Positions 55,702-64,000 of a DNA stretch of 64,000 nt are shown in pieces. Origin of the DNA: Methylotenera sp. GTDB lineage: Bacteria; Pseudomonadota; Gammaproteobacteria; Burkholderiales; Methylophilaceae. How positions within the stretch are numbered: the first letter of the stretch is position 1; the number at the start of each line of letters is the position of its first letter. The position numbers and the translations under genes were made by a program. The stretch lies in the NCBI GenBank assembly GCA_030652995.1, contig JAUSAG010000042.1, positions 111,140-175,139 on the forward strand, given 5' to 3'. The notes under the pieces were generated by a model. That model saw nothing but the letters and a program-made list of their open reading frames with translations, made no database searches and had not been told where the DNA came from.

Positions 55702-56088
55702 TTACAAGACCAGCACGCCATCAGCCTCAACCAGTGCGCCACGCGGTAATGAGGCAACGCCCACGGCAGCGCGTGCTGGATATGGCTGACTGAAATACTC
55801 AGCCATAATGGTATTTACCAAAGCAAAGTGAGACAAATCCGTTAAAAAGATGTTTAGCTTCACTACGTCGCCTAAACTACCGTCAGCGGCTTCTGCCACG
55901 GCTTTTAAGTTGGTAAAAACGCGGTGCACTTGCGCTTCTATCCCTTCTACCATTTGCATGGTGGCTGGGTCTAAACCAATTTGTCCTGATAAGTACACAG
56001 TATTACCTACCTTAACGGCTTGAGAATAAGTGCCGATTGCCGCTGGTGCGCCTTGCGTTTGAATAATTTGCTTTGTGTTCGTTGTCAT
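55702..56088 (-). CDS. ridA: RidA family reactive intermediate deaminase
   Basis: [43 protein letters not shown]. Confidence 0.95.
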   Translation of the reverse strand: MTTNTKQIIQTQGAPAAIGTYSQAVKVGNTVYLSGQIGLDPATMQMVEGIEAQVHRVFTNLKAVAEAADGSLGDVVKLNIFLTDLSHFALVNTIMAEYFSQPYPARAAVGVASLPRGALVEADGVLVL

Positions 56089-56135
56089 TTTATGGAGTCA
56101 TTATTTTGTTAAAAAGTTAGTGATGCCAACTATTG

Positions 56136-58397
56136 CTAGCTGGCTTTACCATTAGCGCTTTTTCCATTGCTGGCTACGTTGCCTTTAGTACGGTTAATTC
56201 GCACAACATCAGGTATTTTACGCAAACTACGCATAAGTTCAGCTAAATGTATGCGATTTCTAACCTGTACGGTAAAGTATAGATTAGCGTAAGCGCTACC
56301 ATCAGCCTCTTCTACACTCACATTATCAATGTTGGACCCAGCCTCGGCAATGCCTGACGCGATTTTAGCCAGCATGCCTGGCTGGTTTGCCACAGTTAAA
56401 TTAAGATTAGTTTTAAATAAACGTGTACTTTCCGGCTCCCACTCCACATCGAGCCATTTATCCGGGTCTAGTTTAAATTTACGCACACTTGGGCAATCAT
56501 GTGTATGAATCACTAAGCCTTTATCTTTATTGATAAAGCCTAAAATTGGGTCACCTGGAATCGGTTTGCAACAAGGAGCAAACTGTACCGCCATGCCCTC
56601 AGTACCGCGAATGGTAATGGTATCTAAAGACACCCCTGGCAGATTATTATGCTTTTCTAGGTGGTCATCTGTTAACGCAAGCAACTGATGCGCCACCATT
56701 ACACTTTGGCGTTTACCCAAGCCGATATCAGTCAAAATTTCCGATTTATTTTTAAGGCCGTAATCACGTATTATCTTTTGCCAATGCGCATCCGATATTT
56801 GGTCGGGATCAGCCTGTAAGGCACGTAAAGCTTGGTTTAACATACGCTCACCAAGACCGGCTGATTCTGTTGACTGTTGAGATTTTAAAAAGTGACGAAT
56901 ATGCGCCCGTGCACGCCCAGTAATGACATAATTAAGCCATGCTGGGTTAGGTTTTGCCAGCGAACCTGTGATGATTTCCACGTGATCGCCATTATGTAAC
57001 TCTGAGCGCAACGGTGCTAACTCATGGTTAATGCGCACAGCAACACAGCTATTGCCGATGTCCGAATGGACGGCATAAGCAAAATCGACTGCAGTCGCTC
57101 GTTTTGGCAAGGCCAGAATCTTCCCTTTAGGGGTAAACACATAAACTTCATCCGGGAACAAATCAATTTTGAGATGCTCCAGAAAGTCGAGTGAGTCAGC
57201 GCTTTCACTTTGAATATCCAACAAACGTTGTAACCACTGGTGCGTTTGTTGTTGTAATGCGGTGAGCTGCGCATCGCTCGCCTTATATAGCCAGTGTGCA
57301 GCCACTCCTGCATCGGCGATATTGTGCATCTCTGCGCTACGGATTTGCACTTCAATTGGCGTACCAAACGGGCCAAGCAAGGTGGTATGCAAAGACTGAT
57401 AACCGTTGGCTTTAGGGATGGCAATGTAATCTTTAAACTTACTGGGAATGGGTTTATACAATGCATGCAAAGCACCGAGCGCCAAGTAGCAGCTTGGCAA
57501 ATCATTCACCACCACCCGAAATCCATAAATATCATACACTTGTGAAAAAGGCGTTGCCTTACTAGTCATCTTTTTATAGACGCTGTAAAGATGCTTTTCG
57601 CGTCCAGATACTTCAGCTTCAATATTAAATGTACTTAATTGCTGCTTGATTGAATCTAAAATCTTGCTGATGACCTCTTTACGGTTACCACGTGCCCCCA
57701 TAATCGCCTTGGAGATGGCATTAAAACGCATCGGGTATAAGTATTGAAAACTCAAATCCTCAAGCGCCTGATAAATTGCGTTTAGCCCTAAACGGTTAGC
57801 AATTGGCGCATAAATATCCAGCGTTTCCTTGGCAATCAGCTTCTGCTTGTCGGGTCGCATGGCCTCAAGCGTTTGCATATTGTGCAGACGATCTGCCAAT
57901 TTGACTAAAATCACTCGCACATCTTGCGACATTGCCAGCAGCATTTTGCGGAAGTTTTCTGCCTGCGCCTGGCTTGCACTTTGAAACTCGATTTTATCCA
58001 GCTTGGTAACGCCATCAACCAACTCAGCTACTTGTTGCCCGAATTTCTCTTTAATATCGACAATGGTGATTAAAGTGTCTTCTACCACATCGTGCAACAA
58101 TGCTGCCAAAATGGTTGGCACATCCATGTGCAAGTCCGCCAAAATGCAGGCAACTGATACAGGGTGTGTAATATAAGGCTCGCCTGTTTTTCGCACCACA
58201 CCGTCATGAGCTTGGAAGGCATAGCGATAAGCTTCCCAAACTTGGGTAATATCTTCAGGTTTTAAGTAACGATTAAGGCGTACGGTTAGAGCTGAATCCT
58301 CGCTGTCCGCAGGCAGCAAGGGCTCTAAGGTTGGTTTTGATAATTCCGCTTTGTGATTGGTGGCGGCTTTTGACATGGAATATTCACTACAAAGCAA
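56136..58397 (-). CDS. spoT: Bifunctional (p)ppGpp synthetase/hydrolase SpoT
   Basis: HD/RelA/SpoT, TGS and ACT domains; HPVSVACILADLHMDVPTILAALLHDVVEDT; followed by rpoZ and gmk. Confidence 0.95.
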   Translation of the reverse strand: MLCSEYSMSKAATNHKAELSKPTLEPLLPADSEDSALTVRLNRYLKPEDITQVWEAYRYAFQAHDGVVRKTGEPYITHPVSVACILADLHMDVPTILAALLHDVVEDTLITIVDIKEKFGQQVAELVDGVTKLDKIEFQSASQAQAENFRKMLLAMSQDVRVILVKLADRLHNMQTLEAMRPDKQKLIAKETLDIYAPIANRLGLNAIYQALEDLSFQYLYPMRFNAISKAIMGARGNRKEVISKILDSIKQQLSTFNIEAEVSGREKHLYSVYKKMTSKATPFSQVYDIYGFRVVVNDLPSCYLALGALHALYKPIPSKFKDYIAIPKANGYQSLHTTLLGPFGTPIEVQIRSAEMHNIADAGVAAHWLYKASDAQLTALQQQTHQWLQRLLDIQSESADSLDFLEHLKIDLFPDEVYVFTPKGKILALPKRATAVDFAYAVHSDIGNSCVAVRINHELAPLRSELHNGDHVEIITGSLAKPNPAWLNYVITGRARAHIRHFLKSQQSTESAGLGERMLNQALRALQADPDQISDAHWQKIIRDYGLKNKSEILTDIGLGKRQSVMVAHQLLALTDDHLEKHNNLPGVSLDTITIRGTEGMAVQFAPCCKPIPGDPILGFINKDKGLVIHTHDCPSVRKFKLDPDKWLDVEWEPESTRLFKTNLNLTVANQPGMLAKIASGIAEAGSNIDNVSVEEADGSAYANLYFTVQVRNRIHLAELMRSLRKIPDVVRINRTKGNVASNGKSANGKAS

Positions 58398-58409
58398 AAA
58401 TATTAAAAA

Positions 58410-58622
58410 TTAAACAATGCCACGCGTTAAAACATCGGCACCAATTTTACCCGCGGCTATTTCACGCAAGGCAATCACAGTTGGCTTGTCGCGCAAACCC
58501 TGCACGTTGACCAGAGGCTCTGCGCCATTTTCTAACTGACGTGCGCGATATGCCGCCACTAAAGTCAATTGAAAGCGATTGGAGATTTTTTCTAAGCAAT
58601 CATCTACCGTAATACGTGCCAT
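58410..58622 (-). CDS. rpoZ: RNA polymerase omega subunit
   Basis: [33 protein letters not shown]. Confidence 0.97.
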   Translation of the reverse strand: MARITVDDCLEKISNRFQLTLVAAYRARQLENGAEPLVNVQGLRDKPTVIALREIAAGKIGADVLTRGIV

Positions 58623-58688
58623 GATGGTGTTTCCTTATTGATCAATATAAATGAACCCGAAATGGGTGAAAATAATTAAAGGTTTTAA

Positions 58689-59300
58689 TTAAGTAAGTGT
58701 TTGAATCAGACTCGCGTAGCGCTGCAATTGAACCGCAACCACAAGGCGCTGAGCGCGCATAATTGATGCGATATCTTGCAACGCGACTTCAAAAGTGTCG
58801 TTGATTGTAACATAATCAAACTCACCTACGTGGCGCATTTCAGACTGCGCGGCAGCTACGCGTTTGGAAATAGTCTCCTGGCTATCTTGCCCGCGGCTGT
58901 TAAGTCTTTGCTCTAACGTTTCCAAAGAGGGAGGCAACACAAAAATGCTGACCGCGTTGGGAAACAAATGGCGCACCTGTGCCGCGCCCTGCCAATCAAT
59001 TTCCAATATCACATCAAAACCAGCTTTAAGCGGACCATCTACTGCAGATTGTGAAGTGCCGTAACGTGCACCATGCACCTCTGCACATTCTAAAAACTGC
59101 GCTGCGCCTAACATTGTTAAAAAAGTAGCCTCATCCACAAAATGATAATCCACACCATTTGTTTCACCTGGCCTAGGCTTACGTGTCGTGTGCGAAATAG
59201 ATAGCTTTAGATGTGTATCCTCTTTTAGCAACGCTTTAATCAAGCTGGTTTTGCCAGCGCCAGAAGCGGCTGTAATAATAAATAGGTTACCAGTAATCAT
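58689..59300 (-). CDS. gmk: Guanylate kinase
   Basis: GNLFIITAASGAGKTSLIKALL; SISHTTRKPRPGETNGVDYHFV. Confidence 0.97.
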   Translation of the reverse strand: MITGNLFIITAASGAGKTSLIKALLKEDTHLKLSISHTTRKPRPGETNGVDYHFVDEATFLTMLGAAQFLECAEVHGARYGTSQSAVDGPLKAGFDVILEIDWQGAAQVRHLFPNAVSIFVLPPSLETLEQRLNSRGQDSQETISKRVAAAQSEMRHVGEFDYVTINDTFEVALQDIASIMRAQRLVVAVQLQRYASLIQTLT

Positions 59301-59304
59301 TCAA

Positions 59305-60039
59305 TTAACACCAATCAGGGTTTGGCAAAGTAGTGAAAACGGACTTTAATCCATCAGCCCAGCCTCGCCTAATTTTTACATAATAAGGGTCATTTTCTGT
59401 AATACGCTGACGACAATCCGCATGAAAGCTATCCGTGCGGTATAGCAATAAATCAATAGGCGCTGCCACTGTCACGTTGCTGCGTATTGTAGAATCGAAT
59501 GAGATGAGCACGCATTTAACAGCATCTAGCATCTCACTATTGTATTTTACTACACGGTCAAGAATCGGTTTGCCATACTTGGTTTCACCAATTTGAAAAT
59601 AAGGTGTTTCTTTACAGGACTCAATAAAATTACCAGCTGCATAGACATTAAACAACCGAGGTTTTTCACCTTTGATTTGCCCGCCCACCAAGATACTGGC
59701 ACTGAAATCAATGCCATGATTTTTTAAGTGTTCGCCATCTTTTTCATAAGTATTGCGAAGTTCAGCACCAACCAAGCCAGCTACGTCAAACATGCTTTTT
59801 ACATTATGTAAGTGCTTACCATCAGCAGAATCATCCTCTACGGCCGCCCTAAGACAATTAACCACTGACTGCGTAATAGCCAGATTGCCCGCCGTCAACA
59901 ACACAATGACGCACTCATTTTTGACTTCAAACACGTGCATTTTGGGAGAGATAGCGACTTGATCTACACCGGCATTAGTGCGGGTATCTGATGCAAAAAC
60001 AACGCCTTGATCAAGCAACAAACCGACGCAATAGGTCAT
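59305..60039 (-). CDS. Anbu-type proteasome-like peptidase
   Basis: MTYCVGLLLDQGVVFASDTRTNAGVDQV; clustered with transglutaminase/alpha-E/ATP-grasp. Confidence 0.9.
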   Translation of the reverse strand: MTYCVGLLLDQGVVFASDTRTNAGVDQVAISPKMHVFEVKNECVIVLLTAGNLAITQSVVNCLRAAVEDDSADGKHLHNVKSMFDVAGLVGAELRNTYEKDGEHLKNHGIDFSASILVGGQIKGEKPRLFNVYAAGNFIESCKETPYFQIGETKYGKPILDRVVKYNSEMLDAVKCVLISFDSTIRSNVTVAAPIDLLLYRTDSFHADCRQRITENDPYYVKIRRGWADGLKSVFTTLPNPDWC

Positions 60040-60169
60040 GATAAATTCTTAAAATTTTTACGGATAAGCTGAAATAATACCATTTGTGCATCATTTAATG
60101 ACATAAAACATTATGCACGTACTGAACAATGCAAGACTATAATTTAATGCCTCGCATGCTCAGTCTGAT

Positions 60170-61045
60170 TTACTGTTGCGCCTGCTGCGCTTGTTTCATT
60201 AGTTTTGCATTTTCTACCAGTGCGGAAACGTCAACACGATTCTGTAAACTAAATGGCACCCCAGACTGGTTCACAATCACACTGCTGGCCATACCCTCAA
60301 TCCCGCCACCAGAGCGCATACCGCCCACAGGGCTAGCACTTCGATAATCTAAGCCAGTGGCTAAGCGCACATGCGTTTCACCTGCCCGGCAACCGTTAGA
60401 GACATCAAAGCTTTGCCAGCCTTCGTTTTGTAAATATACATCTGCCCAGGCATGAGTTTGCATCAAACTGCCATCTTCGGTAAATAAGTAACCACTTACA
60501 TACCTTGCAGGCAAGCCTAAACTTCGACAGCAGGCAATGAATACGTGCGCATGATCTTGGCACACGCCCTGCCCAAATTGAAAAGCTTCGATTGCCGAGG
60601 TGGTGACCTGCGTGACGCCTTTGATGTAGTGCACCCGTTCTAGCAAGGCATGCATCATGTTTTCTAATGCATCATTTTGCGCGTATGCAGCAGTTTTAAA
60701 TTGCCGTGCAAAAGTTTTAATCACATCATCACTTGCTGTGAGTGGCGTGTCACGTAAATAGATCGGTAGCGGCAACGCCAGATGCTGCGACATAGCTTCT
60801 ACGCCCGTTTCAACCTCGCCCATCGCTACAATCAGAATCTCTTCATGCTGCACATCCAGTACCAGCGTATGAATAATATTGCCGTAAGCATCCTCGGTTG
60901 GATGCAGTTCGCCATTCACTTTGATTTCCCAGCGTTTTACATGCTGACCAAAACCATTCTGCGGCGTTAATCGCAGTTGCTGTATGGTGTAGTTAACGTG
61001 CTCGCTATAAACATAGCGGGTGTGATGTTCGATATTGAGTAGCAT
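60170..61045 (-). CDS. Transglutaminase-like family protein
   Basis: GQGVCQDHAHVFIACCRSLGLPARYVSGYL; HAWADVYL. Confidence 0.93.
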   Translation of the reverse strand: MLLNIEHHTRYVYSEHVNYTIQQLRLTPQNGFGQHVKRWEIKVNGELHPTEDAYGNIIHTLVLDVQHEEILIVAMGEVETGVEAMSQHLALPLPIYLRDTPLTASDDVIKTFARQFKTAAYAQNDALENMMHALLERVHYIKGVTQVTTSAIEAFQFGQGVCQDHAHVFIACCRSLGLPARYVSGYLFTEDGSLMQTHAWADVYLQNEGWQSFDVSNGCRAGETHVRLATGLDYRSASPVGGMRSGGGIEGMASSVIVNQSGVPFSLQNRVDVSALVENAKLMKQAQQAQQ

Positions 61046-61047
61046 AA

Positions 61048-62010
61048 TTAAGAAGCCGTGATGCTTAAAAAGGTTTTATGAATCTCTGCGCCAAGTTTGT
61101 TGTTAGACTCAACAAAATCACTCAAAAACTCATGTAAACCATGCTGAAAAATATCGCGCATTTTGCCAAAACGTAGCTTTGAATGGAGTTCACCCGCCAG
61201 CCTTTTACATTCGGTAGCGCGTGACCCAGATAATTGCTCCAGAATCGGCGTGATTTCATCAAAACACGCATGTAGTGAACGCGGCATATCGCGCCTTAAC
61301 ACCAGCAACTCAGCCACACGCCACGGCTCAATCGTATCGCTGAATATTTTTTGATAGGCCTGAAAAGCAGATACCGAGCGCAAGACTGCGCTCCATTCGT
61401 AGTAATCCACGGCACCCCCTATTTCTTCTTGCTCAGGTAGCAATAAGTGATATTTCACATCAAGCAAACGTGCCGTGTTATCTGCACGCTCAATAAAGGT
61501 ACCTAACCGCACAAAACTAAATGAATCGTCACGTAGCATCGTACCAAAACACACGCCTCTGAACAGATGTGACCGCGATTTCACCCAATCGCAAAATTCA
61601 CGTAATCCGCTTTTTGCTAAGTCCTGACCAATAAACTGGCTGAACTCTAACCAAAGTGAATTGATGTTTTCCCAGGTTTCCGATGTCATGGCGACACGTA
61701 CTGCACGTGCATTCTCACGCGCACTTCGCAACGAGCTATAAATACTTGATGGATTATTGATATCCATGGCCAAATAATGAATCACACCTGCAGCAGTATA
61801 TTCTTGCTGCGCTTGATTAAAATAATCACGCTCATAGGCTTCTACATTGCCGGAAATCTCCAGCGCCGGTAGCCATAACGCAGCTTCGCTTTCGGCGGCA
61901 TTGGGTACTAAAGACATGTTATAAGTGACATCCAGCACACGCGCCATGTTCTCTGCGCGCTCGATATAACGTGCCATCCAATATAAGTGGTCTGCGGTTC
62001 TACTTAACAT
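61048..62010 (-). CDS. Alpha-E domain protein
   Basis: MLSRTADHLYWMARYIERAENMARVLDVTYN. Confidence 0.93.
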   Translation of the reverse strand: MLSRTADHLYWMARYIERAENMARVLDVTYNMSLVPNAAESEAALWLPALEISGNVEAYERDYFNQAQQEYTAAGVIHYLAMDINNPSSIYSSLRSARENARAVRVAMTSETWENINSLWLEFSQFIGQDLAKSGLREFCDWVKSRSHLFRGVCFGTMLRDDSFSFVRLGTFIERADNTARLLDVKYHLLLPEQEEIGGAVDYYEWSAVLRSVSAFQAYQKIFSDTIEPWRVAELLVLRRDMPRSLHACFDEITPILEQLSGSRATECKRLAGELHSKLRFGKMRDIFQHGLHEFLSDFVESNNKLGAEIHKTFLSITAS

Positions 62011-63509
62011 GTTACTTCCTCCGCTTGATTGGCTTTTTGTCTACTGGGGGTGACTACATCCTCTTCAAGCACCCAAGTATCTTTAGTACCGCCACCCTGA
62101 GATGAATTCACCACTAGAGAGCCTTCTTTCATCGCAACGCGACATAACGCACCCGGCACCAGCGTCACCGTTTTGCCAGACAGCACAAACGGGCGCAAAT
62201 CCACGTGGCGCGGTGCGATGCCTTTCTCCACCAAAGTTGGGCAGGTGGATAATGCTAAAGTAGGCTGTGCAATATAACTGGCCGGGCTGGAGACAATGCG
62301 TAAACGGAACTCTTCCAGCTCTTGCTTACTAGCCGCCGGCCCTACCAGCATGCCGTAACCGCCAGAACCTTGCACTTCTTTCACCACCAGCTCATCTAAA
62401 TGCGCCAAGGTATAAGCTAAATCTTCCTTCTTGCTCAACTCATAGGTCGGTACATTTTCTAAAATTGGTTCTTCACCCAAATAAAACCTGATCATTGCAG
62501 GTACATGAATATAAGTGGCTTTATCATCTGCCACGCCAGTGCCTACGGCATTGGCTAGGGTTACGCCACCGTTTCGGTAAACAGAAAGTAAACCTGGCAC
62601 ACCCAGCATAGAACTTGCATTGAATACCAGCGGATCCAGATAATCGTCATCTATGCGCCGGTAAATCACATCCACACGCTGCGGCCCTTGCGTGGTGCGC
62701 ATATACACAGCATTGTTGCGTACAAACAAATCCTGACCTTCAACCAACTCAATGCCCATTTGTTGTGCTAAAAATGCATGCTCAAAATACGCGCTGTTAT
62801 AGGCACCCGGTGACAACACTACAACTGTAGGCTCTTGCACGCCTGACTGCGCAACCGCACGCAGATTTTTCAATAACACTTGCGGGTAATGGTCAACGGG
62901 GGCGATTGGATATTGGCGGAATAATTCTGGAAACAGCCGCATCATCATCTTGCGGTCTTCCAGCATGTACGAAACGCCAGACGGGGTGCGCAGATTATCT
63001 TCCAACACATAGAATTGCGACTCACTGGTGCGCACCAAGTCGATACCCGCGATATGCGCATAAATCTGATTGGGCACATCTATACCAAACATCTCGGGGC
63101 GGTATTGGCTATTTGCTAGAATGCTCGCAGGCACGATACCTGCCTTAATAATGTTTTGTTCATGATAAATGTCGTGCAGAAACATATTGAGTGCACGCAC
63201 ACGTTGCGTAGCACCTGCTGACAAATGCGCCCACTCTTTAGCGGCCAGAATTCGTGGCACCACATCAAACGGAATTAACCGCTCGGCGCCGTCGTCGTCA
63301 CCGTAAACATTGAAAGTGATACCCACTCGCCTGAATAATAATTCAGCTTCTTGGCGTTTACTGTCTAATTGGTGGTGCGGAACGTTTTTAAGCCACTGAT
63401 TATAAGTCTTGTAGATTTCACGAACACTTGCGGCACCAGTTGCCGCGGCACCAGTTGCCGCGGCACCAAGTTGCATTTCATCAAAGAACGAGAGGTTTGA
63501 ATTTTTCAT
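62004..63509 (-). CDS. Circularly permuted type 2 ATP-grasp protein
   Basis: VLSPGAYNSAYFEHAFLAQQMGIELVEGQDL; VKEVQGSGGYGMLVGP. Confidence 0.93.
   Translation of the reverse strand: MKNSNLSFFDEMQLGAAATGAAATGAASVREIYKTYNQWLKNVPHHQLDSKRQEAELLFRRVGITFNVYGDDDGAERLIPFDVVPRILAAKEWAHLSAGATQRVRALNMFLHDIYHEQNIIKAGIVPASILANSQYRPEMFGIDVPNQIYAHIAGIDLVRTSESQFYVLEDNLRTPSGVSYMLEDRKMMMRLFPELFRQYPIAPVDHYPQVLLKNLRAVAQSGVQEPTVVVLSPGAYNSAYFEHAFLAQQMGIELVEGQDLFVRNNAVYMRTTQGPQRVDVIYRRIDDDYLDPLVFNASSMLGVPGLLSVYRNGGVTLANAVGTGVADDKATYIHVPAMIRFYLGEEPILENVPTYELSKKEDLAYTLAHLDELVVKEVQGSGGYGMLVGPAASKQELEEFRLRIVSSPASYIAQPTLALSTCPTLVEKGIAPRHVDLRPFVLSGKTVTLVPGALCRVAMKEGSLVVNSSQGGGTKDTWVLEEDVVTPSRQKANQAEEVTC
63430..63474. 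repeat. 15-bp in-frame tandem repeat (3 units) in ATP-grasp N-terminus
   Basis: gcggcaccagttgcc x2 + gcggcaccaagttgc, encodes GAAATGAAATGAAS. Confidence 0.9.
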
Positions 63510-63714
63510 GATTAAGTCTTTCTTTTATATAAAGACTTAAGCAAGGGGCATACCAATTAATTTTTATATAACAATCAATAGGTTATATATACGATCGTTC
63601 AAGTAAACAACATGCCGCACTTAATAGGGGCATCTAACAAAACAGGCTCAGCAGCCATGCACATAAATATGGCGTAGATAATAAGTCCTTCTATTGGTGA
63701 TTTACTGTATCTGA

Positions 63715-63750
63715 ATATTAAATTATTGCTTGCAAGCAATAATTTAATAT
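63715..63750. repeat. 36-bp perfect palindrome upstream of the ATP-grasp/Anbu cluster
   Basis: atattaaattattgcttgcaagcaataatttaatat. Confidence 0.9.
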
Positions 63751-63863
63751 GTGTGTGAATTACAGTTATAGTTACCCAGCCCGAAGTCGATATTGAGTGA
63801 TGTTTTACTTAAAGTTACAAAAACTTTCAATTTTTGATGATGAGGATTTTCAATAAAATAAAA

Positions 63864-63887
63864 AAGAGGCGGGATTAGCCGCCTCTT
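63864..63887 (-). terminator. Terminator hairpin for a minus-strand gene running off the window
   Basis: aagaggcgg...ccgcctctt with A-tract on the left (T-tract on minus). Confidence 0.7.
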
Positions 63888-63923
63888 AAATTTAGCACAA
63901 AGTTAGCGGACAATGCGTAAGTT

Positions 63924-64000
63924 AGAAAAAGCCTAACTTTTTAGGGCTATAGCTCACTAACAAGTTTTTAGTTTGTTGGTAATGATCCAACATCATTTTA
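63924..64000 (-). CDS. C-terminal end of unidentified minus-strand ORF (partial)
   Basis: KMMLDHYQQTKNLLVSYSPKKLGFF*, followed by terminator hairpin. Confidence 0.4.

Overview
This 64-kb window is the replication-origin region plus flanking chromosome of a beta-proteobacterium, probably a Methylophilaceae/Methylotenera-like methylotroph (inferred from gene content; not tested). It runs parB(partial)-parA-rsmG-mnmG, a DUF1924 cytochrome c, a decayed MmeI-like type II restriction-modification gene, mnmE-yidC-yidD-rnpA-rpmH, dnaA-dnaN-gyrB, a TumE/TumA toxin-antitoxin pair, nhaR/htpX/terC, a peroxide/redox island (katG, dps, ZIP transporter, cytochrome c peroxidase, trxC, oxyR), two orphan pqqA genes and a solitary pqqC, ccoG next to a collapsed cytochrome bd operon, accBC/prmA/aroQ/dsbD/cutA housekeeping genes, recG/spoT/rpoZ/gmk, and an Anbu-protease/transglutaminase/alpha-E/ATP-grasp cluster. 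The best second-look items are: (i) three parS sites, one the centre of a perfect 48-bp palindrome and one the stem of an apparent intrinsic terminator; (ii) two near-identical unannotated pqqA genes, each beside a PAS-GGDEF gene, with a lone pqqC between them; (iii) an operon remnant cydP-'cydA-cydX; (iv) a cloverleaf-like array of three palindromes inside an outer inverted repeat between ccoG and cydP; (v) an R-M pseudogene interrupted by palindromic repeats, with a MITE-like element next to its 5' end. I found no CRISPR array, tRNA or rRNA, and no clear, wholly novel multi-gene system. All homology calls come from reading motifs; no database search was run.
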